This document shows positions 7,966-15,310 of a stretch of 43,758 bases of DNA, one piece after another. The stretch covers positions 1 to 43,758 of the forward strand of contig CBCXVS010000016.1 in the NCBI GenBank assembly GCA_965178525.1. The letters run 5' to 3'. Under the pieces are notes generated by a model that searched no databases, had not been told where the DNA came from, and saw only the letters and a program-made list of their open reading frames with translations. Numbering within the stretch: the first letter of the stretch is position 1; each line of letters begins with the position of its first letter. The translations under genes were made by a program, and so were the position numbers. The DNA is from CBCXVS01 sp965178525 (GTDB taxonomy: Bacteria > Tectomicrobia > Entotheonellia > Entotheonellales > Entotheonellaceae).

Positions 7966-8706
7966 GTGGCGCTTTATCGTAGTGATGCGTTTATCTTGCG
8001 GACGTATAAACTGGGCGAGTCGGATCAGATCATTGTGTTCTTTACGGAAGCATATGGCAAGGTGCGTGCAGTGGCGCGGCGCAGTCGGAGTGCACGGCGG
8101 CAGACGGCGAGTTATTATCAGCCGTTGATGCTCGTGCATGCCATCCTGTTCGGACGCCCATCTCAGGCGCTGCATCGGATCAATAGCGTCGATATTGTGC
8201 AGGCATTTCGGGCCTTGCGGGAGGACTTCACGGCGTTGCGTGGCGGTCTCTATATGACGGAGCTTATCGATGCGGCGACGCGTGAACGGGAGCCTGCGCC
8301 GGAGTTATTTGCCCTCTTGCGGGCGGGGTTGGAGCAGTTGACAGAGACGGCCAGTGCTGACCCACTCTTGCGCCTGTTTGAAGTTCAGCTCTTGGCGCTC
8401 ATTGGGTACACCCCGCAGGTGTTTTATTGTGCGCACTGTACGCAAGACGTGACGACGGACGACACGACGTTCAGTCTGTCCTTGGGGGGCCTCCTGTGCC
8501 GGAACTGCATGGCGCCGGAACGGCGGACCTTGACGCTACAGTCAGAGACCCTGGCCTATTTGCGTGAGGTAATCATGAATCCTGATGAGGTCCCGCTGCC
8601 GCCGCATGACGTAGCGATTCGGCAAGAGATTGAACAGGTGCTGCATCAGCATCTCACTACGTGTCTCGGACGTGAGCTGAAATCGTATGCGTTCTTGCAT
8701 CTTTAG
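7966..8706 (+). CDS. recO: DNA repair protein RecO
   Basis: RecO works with RecR and RecF to load RecA on SSB-coated single-stranded DNA. The N-terminal OB fold begins ALYRSDAFILRTYKLGESD, matching the family start. A helical domain follows, with a zinc-type pair CAHC (near residues 155-158) and CRNC (near 180-183). At 246 residues it is normal length. I chose GTG 7966: the family begins at this point and GAGGT lies 8 nt upstream. The ATG at 7951 in the same frame has only the heptamer repeat upstream and adds five residues. The era-recO neighbourhood is conserved in many bacteria. Confidence 0.93.
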   Translation: MALYRSDAFILRTYKLGESDQIIVFFTEAYGKVRAVARRSRSARRQTASYYQPLMLVHAILFGRPSQALHRINSVDIVQAFRALREDFTALRGGLYMTELIDAATREREPAPELFALLRAGLEQLTETASADPLLRLFEVQLLALIGYTPQVFYCAHCTQDVTTDDTTFSLSLGGLLCRNCMAPERRTLTLQSETLAYLREVIMNPDEVPLPPHDVAIRQEIEQVLHQHLTTCLGRELKSYAFLHL

Positions 8707-8802
8707 TAAAGGCTAGATTTTGTGTGCCCGAGTACCTATACTCTGACGGACAAAGACACCGCATCACAAACGCGCATTTCATCTTGGTAAGGGGCGGGCA
8801 TA

Positions 8803-10539
8803 GTGGAGAATTATAAGGAAGCGGTCGCCCGGTGTTTGACCGCACCGTTAGGCAAATCGATCGACGAAGTCGCCGCCATGTTGCGGTTGCCACCGGAGCC
8901 GGACTTGGGCGATTATGCCTTTCCCTGCTTCACACTGGCAAAGGAATGGCGCCAAGCGCCGCCTCAAATCGCCGCAAAGCTTGCGGCGGAGATGACGTTG
9001 CACGAACCGGTCGCAACCGCGCGGGCGCATGGTCCCTACCTGAACTTTACTCTGGATGATGACGTCATAAGCCGACAGGTCATCGAACAGATTCTCGATG
9101 CTGGCGATCGGTACGGGCAGGGCGACGAAGGACGTGGCCACCAGGTCGTTCTGGATTACTCCAGCCCCAATATTGCGAAGGAATTGGCGTTTCATCATAT
9201 TCGCTCGACCATGGTCGGCCATGCGCTGAAGCAGATTCTGCGTGCCCGGGGCTATGCCGTGGTAACGGATAACCATCTCGGCGATTGGGGTACGCCGTTC
9301 GGCATGCTCATCGCGGCCTACAACCGCTTGGGCTGGGATGCACACGCCGAGGTCGAAGATATTGTGCAGCTCAATGCGCTCTATGTGCGCGGCAGTCAGA
9401 AAGCGAGGACAGACCCGGCGTTTGCAGAGGAAGGTCGGCGCTGGTTTCAACGCCTGGAAGCCGGCGATGCAGAGGCGCGGCAGCGGTGGAACTGGTTTGT
9501 CGAGGTGTCACTGGCGGAGTTTCAAAAGGTGTACGATCTGCTGGGGGTGTCGTTTGACCATATCCTGGGCGAATCTTTTTATGAGCCCTACATTGACGAG
9601 ACGAGCCGGCTCCTCGAAGAGAAGGGCCTCTTGACGGAGAGCGACGGGGCGCATGTCGTCGATCTGTCGGCATATGATATGCCGCCATTATTGGTAAAGA
9701 AGCAGGACGGTACCACGCTCTACAGTACGCGCGATGTGGCCACGGCGCTCTATCGGCAGCGGAAATGGCAGTTCGATACCTGCCTCTATGTGGTCGATAT
9801 CGGTCAGAGTCTGCATTTCAAGCAACTGTTCAAGGTGTTGGAGTTGGCGGACTATGCGTGGGCGCAAAGCTGTCATCATATCCCCTTCGGCCTCGTCTTG
9901 CAGAAGCATCCGGAGACCGGTAAGTGGGAAAAGGGCTCCACGCGCCAGGGCAATGCCTCGCTGCTGAAGACGGTGTTGGAAGACGCCATCATGATGGCGC
10001 GGCAAAAGATTGCGGAGAGTAATCCCGATCTGCCAAATCCGGACGATGTGGCGCGTCAGGTCGGCGTGGGGGCCGTGGTCTTCAACGATATGCGGCACCG
10101 CCGTGTACGCGATGTGAAGTTTGATCAGGAAGCCATCCTCAATCCGTACGGCGAAACTGGGCCATACATGCAATATACGCATGCCCGGTGCGCCAGCATC
10201 TTAGCAGCAGCGGCGGTGGCCCCTGGCGTTGACGTCGACTATACGCTTTTGCGTGAGCCGGAGGAGCGCGCTTTGGTGCGCAAGTTAGCTACCTATCCTG
10301 AGGTGGTGGCGGAAGCGGCGCGCGAGTGGGAACCTTCGATCGTGGCGCAGCACTTGCTGGCCCTGGCGGCGGATTTCAATAGTTACTGGGCCAGGGGCAA
10401 CAAAGACCAAGTCATGCGGATTCTACGGCAGGATGCGCCGCAGGTCACCGCGGCGCGGGTGGCGCTGACGGCGGCGTTGCGCCTGGTGCTGAGGAATGGG
10501 CTCCGCTTGTTGGGCGTGCCGACGCCGGACGCGATGTAG
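8803..10539 (+). CDS. argS: Arginyl-tRNA synthetase
   Basis: The enzyme attaches arginine to tRNA-Arg in the cytoplasm. The 578-residue class I synthetase has the ArgRS N-terminal domain, the HIGH-equivalent region (SSPNIAKELAFHHIRSTMVG), the central LGDWGTPFGMLIAAY segment, and a C-terminal DALR-type anticodon-binding domain (MQYTHARCASIL onward). As in most ArgRS, no canonical KMSKS is seen; the region around KGSTRQGNASLLKTVL holds its place. Translation starts at GTG 8803, preceded by a weak GGGGCGGG. A 96-bp gap separates it from recO. The next gene, a SPOR protein, starts 24 bp after the stop behind a strong AAGGAGG, so the two are probably co-transcribed. Confidence 0.97.
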   Translation: MENYKEAVARCLTAPLGKSIDEVAAMLRLPPEPDLGDYAFPCFTLAKEWRQAPPQIAAKLAAEMTLHEPVATARAHGPYLNFTLDDDVISRQVIEQILDAGDRYGQGDEGRGHQVVLDYSSPNIAKELAFHHIRSTMVGHALKQILRARGYAVVTDNHLGDWGTPFGMLIAAYNRLGWDAHAEVEDIVQLNALYVRGSQKARTDPAFAEEGRRWFQRLEAGDAEARQRWNWFVEVSLAEFQKVYDLLGVSFDHILGESFYEPYIDETSRLLEEKGLLTESDGAHVVDLSAYDMPPLLVKKQDGTTLYSTRDVATALYRQRKWQFDTCLYVVDIGQSLHFKQLFKVLELADYAWAQSCHHIPFGLVLQKHPETGKWEKGSTRQGNASLLKTVLEDAIMMARQKIAESNPDLPNPDDVARQVGVGAVVFNDMRHRRVRDVKFDQEAILNPYGETGPYMQYTHARCASILAAAAVAPGVDVDYTLLREPEERALVRKLATYPEVVAEAAREWEPSIVAQHLLALAADFNSYWARGNKDQVMRILRQDAPQVTAARVALTAALRLVLRNGLRLLGVPTPDAM

Positions 10540-10563
10540 GAATCCGAAGGAGGTAGGAGGGGC

Positions 10564-11274
10564 ATGGCGAGTAAAAAGCAGCCCGATTTGGGAAGTGTGC
10601 GGCCGACACGTCCCAGAGGGTGGATGTTGAGCCGGTTCCAGGTCGTGTTGACGTTGTGTGCAATGGCGGTCAGCCTGGCGCTCGTTTTTGGCCTGGGCTT
10701 TCTCTTGGGGCTTTGGTATCAGGCGAATGAGCAGATCATGCCTCCGAGTGATGCGGTTGCGCTTGCCGAGGAGCAATTGAAGCAGAAGCCCGCGCCCGCC
10801 TCTGCGAAGGAGATGACGTTTTACTCGACGTTAACGGAGCGTGAAGCCACGCCAGCACCGCCTGTGGCGCCCGAGACGACGGTAGAGGAGACGGCCGCTG
10901 TCGAGAAACCGCCGCCACTGCCTAGGAAAAATCCTGCGGCAGACCGGCCACTCGCACCCGTGGCGGACCGTCTTGAAAAGCGTCCGCCGCCCGCAACGCC
11001 GGTGGCCGCAGTGGCGCCCGTACCGTCATCGAGCACGTTTTATAGTGTACAGGTGGGGAGTTTCCGGGAGGCGAAGTCGGCGCAACGGCTGCAACAGCAA
11101 CTGGAACAGAAGGGGTATGCGGCGCGGACACATCGGGTCACAGTGCCTGGCCAAGGACCGTGGTATCGCGTCCGTGTCGGGCGCTTTGCGCAGCGGGCAG
11201 AGGCTGACCGGATGGCACAGCGTCTGCATACCCGGGAAAGCATCCCCGTATTGGTGATGTCAGAGTCGCCATAA
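10564..11274 (+). CDS. SPOR-domain membrane protein
   Basis: SPOR domains bind denuded peptidoglycan glycan strands, usually at the division septum. The 236-residue protein has a basic cytoplasmic N-terminus, one transmembrane helix (about residues 24-50: VVLTLCAMAVSLALVFGLGF and on), a Pro/Ala/Glu-rich periplasmic linker (about 70-155) and a C-terminal SPOR domain (157-233; FYSVQVGSF near its start and WYRVRVGRF in its second half). This bitopic design matches FtsN/DedD-like proteins, but no finer assignment is possible. Start ATG 10564 has AAGGAGG upstream. It sits directly behind argS, an arrangement I recall from other Gram-negative genomes. Confidence 0.88.
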   Translation: MASKKQPDLGSVRPTRPRGWMLSRFQVVLTLCAMAVSLALVFGLGFLLGLWYQANEQIMPPSDAVALAEEQLKQKPAPASAKEMTFYSTLTEREATPAPPVAPETTVEETAAVEKPPPLPRKNPAADRPLAPVADRLEKRPPPATPVAAVAPVPSSSTFYSVQVGSFREAKSAQRLQQQLEQKGYAARTHRVTVPGQGPWYRVRVGRFAQRAEADRMAQRLHTRESIPVLVMSESP

Positions 11275-11319
11275 ATACTGACCTGGGCATATTTACCCTA
11301 TATTGGTATGAGGCCGTCT

Positions 11320-12486
11320 ATGCAAAGCTTTGCGCGTATCGACCGTTTGCCTCCCTATGTCTTTGCCGTGATCGATGAATTAAAACTGCAGGCCCGCCGT
11401 GCCGGCGAAGATATCATTGATTTCGGTATGGGCAATCCGGACAATCCTCCCCCCCAAGCGATTATTGATAAGCTGTGTGAGGCCGTCAATAAGCCGCATA
11501 ATCATCGCTACTCCTCATCGCGTGGGATTACCAAGCTGCGGCTAGCGATCGCCAATTACTACCAGCGTCATTTCGGCGTCGACCTCGATCACGAACATGA
11601 GGTCGTGGCGACGATTGGCGTGAAGGAAGGGTTCTCGCATCTAATGTGGGCCATTGTCAATCCGGGCGATCTCGTGGTGGTGCCGACTCCGGCCTATCCG
11701 ATTCATATGTACGGCCCGATTTTTGCCAATGGCGATATTTTGCACGTCCCAATCGGCTCAGCGGATGAGTTGCTGGATGAGTTGCAGCGGGCCTGTTTGC
11801 GGCACTGGCCGCGTCCGAAGGTCCTGATTCTCAATTTCCCGCACAATCCGACCGCGACCTGCGTTGATGTTGACTTTTTCCGCCAGGTGGTCGATTTTGC
11901 CCGCGACCATGACCTCGTCGTGGTGCATGATTTTGCCTACGCGGATCTCGTGTTCGATGGCTATCAGGCTCCCAGTTTGCTACAAGCGCCTGGCGCCAAG
12001 GACGTGGGGATCGAATTTTTTTCCATGTCGAAAAGTTTCAACATGCCGGGGTGGCGGGTTGGTTTTGCTGTTGGCAATCCGACTCTAGTGGGCGCTCTAC
12101 GCAAAATTAAAAGTTATCTGGACTATGGCATTTTCCAGCCGGTACAAATTGCCAGTATCATCGCTCTCAATGAGATGGAGCATGAAACGGAGACCATCTG
12201 TGATCTCTATCAGCAGCGGCGTGATACCCTAGTGCAGGGGTTGAACCGGATTGGCTGGCCGGTCAGGCTGCCGCAGGCGACGATGTTTGTATGGGCCAAA
12301 ATTCCCGAGACGTACCAGGCGATGGGCTCGGTGGAGTTTTCCAAACATGTCTTGAAAGAGGCGAAAGTCGCGGTATCACCAGGTATTGGCTTTGGCGAAG
12401 GCGGGGATCAGTATGTGCGCTTTGCCTTAGTGGAGAATGCCCATCGCACGCGCCAGGCCCTACGCGGATTGCGGAAATTGTTCTGA
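11320..12486 (+). CDS. alaC: AlaC-like PLP aminotransferase (class I/II)
   Basis: The product is probably a glutamate-pyruvate (alanine-forming) aminotransferase of the AlaC/YfdZ type. The N-terminus FARIDRLPPYVFAVIDELK strongly resembles AlaC. The family's GMGNPDNPP, PTPAYPIH, NFPHNPTA and the PLP-lysine segment SMSKSFNMPGWRVGF are present, with a C-terminal Arg segment VRFALVENAHR. At 388 residues it is standard. I prefer ATG 11320 to the in-frame ATG 11308 because GAGG lies 5 nt before it. hom starts 36 bp downstream; AlaC-like genes often precede homoserine dehydrogenase, which has led to proposals of a role in the aspartate family. LL-diaminopimelate aminotransferase is the main alternative. 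Confidence 0.85.
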   Translation: MQSFARIDRLPPYVFAVIDELKLQARRAGEDIIDFGMGNPDNPPPQAIIDKLCEAVNKPHNHRYSSSRGITKLRLAIANYYQRHFGVDLDHEHEVVATIGVKEGFSHLMWAIVNPGDLVVVPTPAYPIHMYGPIFANGDILHVPIGSADELLDELQRACLRHWPRPKVLILNFPHNPTATCVDVDFFRQVVDFARDHDLVVVHDFAYADLVFDGYQAPSLLQAPGAKDVGIEFFSMSKSFNMPGWRVGFAVGNPTLVGALRKIKSYLDYGIFQPVQIASIIALNEMEHETETICDLYQQRRDTLVQGLNRIGWPVRLPQATMFVWAKIPETYQAMGSVEFSKHVLKEAKVAVSPGIGFGEGGDQYVRFALVENAHRTRQALRGLRKLF

Positions 12487-12521
12487 GATGCAGCAGGTAT
12501 GGGAGAGGAACGCCGAGACGT

Positions 12522-13841
12522 ATGCAAACGATTCAGGTAGGACTAATTGGCTTTGGGACCGTGGGTACTGGCGTGGTGCAGATTCTACAGCAACAAGCGG
12601 ATCTTATCGCCTCACGGCTGGGCGCTAAGCTCGCCCTGACTCGAATCGCGACACGGACTCCCGAGCGTCCGCGGGACGTGCCGGTGCCTGCCGGGCAAGT
12701 GACGGCAGACGTGATGGCGGTGTTGCGCGATCCGGATATTGCCATTATTGTCGAGTTGATAGGGGGTTACGAACCGGCACGGACCTATCTTTTGGAGGCG
12801 CTGCAGCAGGGCAAGCACGTGGTGACCGCGAACAAGGCGTTGTTGGCGCAGCACGGCCAGGAACTGTTCGAAACGGCCCGGGGGCAGGGTGTCGACATCG
12901 GCTTTGAGGCCAGCGTCGGCGGCGGTATCCCCATCATCCGCACGATCAAGGAAGCGTTTGTGGCCAATCAGTTCCTGGCCATTTCCAGTATCATTAATGG
13001 GACGACGAATTATATCTTGAGCCGCATGAGTGACCAGGGCTTGGGGTTCCAAGAGGCTCTCCAGGAAGCTCAGGATTTGGGCTATACCGAGGCGGATCCG
13101 TCGTTTGATATCGATGGCATTGATGCGGCCCAGAAACTCGCCTTGTTAGCCTCGCTGGCTTTTGGCACATGGGTGCCGCAAGAGGCGGTGTATACGGAGG
13201 GTATTGCCGCGTTGACGCAGCTCGATATTGCGTATGCCAGGGAGCTGGGTTATGGCGTCAAACTCCTTGCCCTGGCTAAGCGAGACGCGGAGCAGCTGGA
13301 TGTGCGTGTGCATCCGGCTCTGGTGCCAGCGGAAACGGAATTGGCGAGTGTGCATGGGTCGTACAATGCGATTTCCATCACCGGCGATATGGTCGGCCGC
13401 AACATGCTCGTCGGCCGGGGTGCCGGCGCGCTGCCGACCGGGAGTGCCGTGGTTGGGGATCTGGTGGATGTCGCACGCAACGTGCTCAAAGCCAGTAGTG
13501 GCCGGGTGCCGCCTCAGGGGTATGAGACCGCCAGCCATGGCGCGCTGCCGCTCAAGGATATCAAGGCTATTGTGTGCAAGTATTACTTGCGCTTTCAGGT
13601 GCTTGATCACCCCGGTGTGCTTGCGGCCATTTCCGGAATTTTGGGTGCAGAAGACATTAGCATCGAGTCGGTGATTCAGAAGGGACGCGGGGTCGCGCAA
13701 GGCGATACCGTGTCCGTGGTGATGATGACGCACGAAGCCCAAGAGCGCCACATGAGCCAGGCGTTGCAGGCGATCCGGACCTTGCCCAGTGTGCAGGGCG
13801 AGACCATGCGCATCCGCGTGGAGGCGAGTGATGACCCCTGA
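12522..13841 (+). CDS. hom: Homoserine dehydrogenase
   Basis: The enzyme reduces aspartate semialdehyde to homoserine, the branch toward threonine and methionine. The 439-residue monofunctional form has an N-terminal Rossmann motif GLIGFGTVGTGV, the VTANKALLAQHG segment, the catalytic core (GIPIIRTIKEAF, SSIINGTTNYIL, GYTEADPSFDIDGIDAAQKL) and a C-terminal ACT domain (YLRFQVLDHPGVLAAISGI) that normally gives threonine feedback control. ATG 12522 starts the conserved MQTIQVGLIGFG, with GAGAGG upstream. lysC follows after 79 bp filled by heptamer repeats, so aspartate kinase and homoserine dehydrogenase are adjacent separate genes. Confidence 0.96.
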   Translation: MQTIQVGLIGFGTVGTGVVQILQQQADLIASRLGAKLALTRIATRTPERPRDVPVPAGQVTADVMAVLRDPDIAIIVELIGGYEPARTYLLEALQQGKHVVTANKALLAQHGQELFETARGQGVDIGFEASVGGGIPIIRTIKEAFVANQFLAISSIINGTTNYILSRMSDQGLGFQEALQEAQDLGYTEADPSFDIDGIDAAQKLALLASLAFGTWVPQEAVYTEGIAALTQLDIAYARELGYGVKLLALAKRDAEQLDVRVHPALVPAETELASVHGSYNAISITGDMVGRNMLVGRGAGALPTGSAVVGDLVDVARNVLKASSGRVPPQGYETASHGALPLKDIKAIVCKYYLRFQVLDHPGVLAAISGILGAEDISIESVIQKGRGVAQGDTVSVVMMTHEAQERHMSQALQAIRTLPSVQGETMRIRVEASDDP

Positions 13842-13914
13842 TTGCGGATTGCGGATTGCGGATTGAAGGCTTTTTTTCCAAAAGCTGAGAGCTAACAGCT
13901 GACAGCTAAGAGCT
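13841..13914. repeat. ATTGCGG array followed by AGCT-heptamer array
   Basis: The array begins at the last base of the hom stop codon: ATTGCGG three times plus ATT (13841-13864). After a spacer with seven T residues comes AGCTGAG, AGCTAAC, AGCTGAC, AGCTAAG, AGCT (13883-13914), ending 6 bp before the lysC ATG. This shares its layout with 7864-7946: one non-AGCT heptamer array and one AGCT array in a single spacer. Confidence 0.75.
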
Positions 13915-13920
13915 AAAAAC

Positions 13921-15150
13921 ATGAGCATCGTGGTGCAAAAATACGGTGGGACTTCGGTTGGGAGTATCGACCGTATCCGTGCTGTGGCTGCATGTGTGCA
14001 ACGGGCGAAGCGGGCTGGGCATGACGTCGTGGTGGTGGCATCCGCCATGGCTGGGGAGACGGACCGGCTTCTGCAGCTCGCGCATGCGGTTTCCGACGCG
14101 CCGGACTCCCGTGAACTCGATATGCTCCTGGTGACCGGTGAGATGGTATCGATTGCGTTGCTCGCCATTGCTCTGAAAGAAGTTGGCTGTCAGGCTGCCT
14201 CGTTTACCGGTACGCAAGGGGGCATTGTAACCGATGATGTCCACACGCAGGCGCGGATTAAACAGGTGGAGGCGACGCGGGTGCGCCAGGCTTTGCAAAA
14301 GGGTGTGGTGCCTGTCGTGGCCGGCTTTCAGGGCGTCAGTGAGTCACAGGATTTGACGACGCTGGGCCGTGGTGGCTCCGACTTAACGGCCGTCGCCCTG
14401 GCTGCGGCACTCGGCGCAGAGGTCTGTGAGATCTATACCGATGTCGATGGGGTCTACAGTGCGGATCCCAATGTGGTGCCGAATGCCCGCCGGTTAGCGC
14501 GGATTTCCTATGATGAAATGCTTGAACTGGCGCGCTTGGGGGCGAAAGTGTTACAGGCGCGTTCCGTACTTTTTGCCAGGAAGTACGAAGTTCCGATCGT
14601 CGTCAAATCGTCGTTTATCGAAGAAGCGGAGGGGACCTTGATCACCAAAGCGGATCAAGATATGGAGCAAGTGGTGGTCGCGGGTGTGGCCGCGGATAAG
14701 AACCAAGCCAAAATTACCCTGACGCGATTGCCTGACCGCCCTGGTATTGCGGCGAGACTGTTCGGAGGGATCGCGCAAGCGAACATTGTCGTGGATATGA
14801 TTATTCAGAACGCCAGTGAGGGCGGGTTGACCGATATTTCGTTTACCGTGTCGCGCCCCGAGGCCCAGCAGGCGCTGGCGTTTGCCCGGCAACTGTTGGG
14901 CGAGCTAGAAGCTGAGGAGGCCACGTTGCAAACGGACATTGCCAAGGTGTCCATTGTCGGGGTCGGGATGCAAAGCCATTCGGGCGTGGCGGCACGTATG
15001 TTTGAGGCATTGGCGGCTGAAAATATTAACATCTTGATGATTAGTACGTCGGAAATTAAAGTCTCCTGTGTCATTCAGGATAAGTATGCAGAACTGGCCG
15101 TGCGCATCTTGCATGATGCCTTCCAACTCGGTGAAGGCGCAACGGTCTAA
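13921..15150 (+). CDS. lysC: Aspartate kinase
   Basis: Aspartate kinase phosphorylates aspartate, the first step toward lysine, threonine and methionine. The 409-residue protein begins with the kinase signature VQKYGGTSVG and includes the TLGRGGSDLTAVALAAAL segment and EIYTDVDGVYSADP. It ends with two ACT domains (ITLTRLPDRPGIAARLFGGI and VSIVGVGMQSHSGVAARMFE), as in the Corynebacterium/Pseudomonas type regulated by lysine and threonine. The ATG has no clear Shine-Dalgarno; the AGCT repeats end only 6 bp upstream. A beta-subunit internal start, as in B. subtilis LysC, was not examined. Confidence 0.97.
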   Translation: MSIVVQKYGGTSVGSIDRIRAVAACVQRAKRAGHDVVVVASAMAGETDRLLQLAHAVSDAPDSRELDMLLVTGEMVSIALLAIALKEVGCQAASFTGTQGGIVTDDVHTQARIKQVEATRVRQALQKGVVPVVAGFQGVSESQDLTTLGRGGSDLTAVALAAALGAEVCEIYTDVDGVYSADPNVVPNARRLARISYDEMLELARLGAKVLQARSVLFARKYEVPIVVKSSFIEEAEGTLITKADQDMEQVVVAGVAADKNQAKITLTRLPDRPGIAARLFGGIAQANIVVDMIIQNASEGGLTDISFTVSRPEAQQALAFARQLLGELEAEEATLQTDIAKVSIVGVGMQSHSGVAARMFEALAAENINILMISTSEIKVSCVIQDKYAELAVRILHDAFQLGEGATV

Positions 15151-15173
15151 GTGCTGCACACTGCAAATGAAGG

Positions 15174-15191
15174 GCTGTTAGCTGTTAGCTA
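15174..15191. repeat. Short AGCT-heptamer array in reverse orientation
   Basis: GCTGTTA GCTGTTA GCTA is the reverse complement of the TAGCTAACAGCTAACAGC unit seen at 7922. It lies 23 bp past the lysC stop, so lysC is flanked by arrays in opposite orientation. Two clean heptamers only. Confidence 0.6.
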
Positions 15192-15310
15192 AAAAAGAAG
15201 AGACGAGATTTCCTCTTCCAGAGTTGTCGCTTATAGCTAAGAACTTTATGGTACCCCTGTTGACGTCATGGGGTGGTACTAAAATTGGAATACATTGCCA
15301 GAGGGCGGTC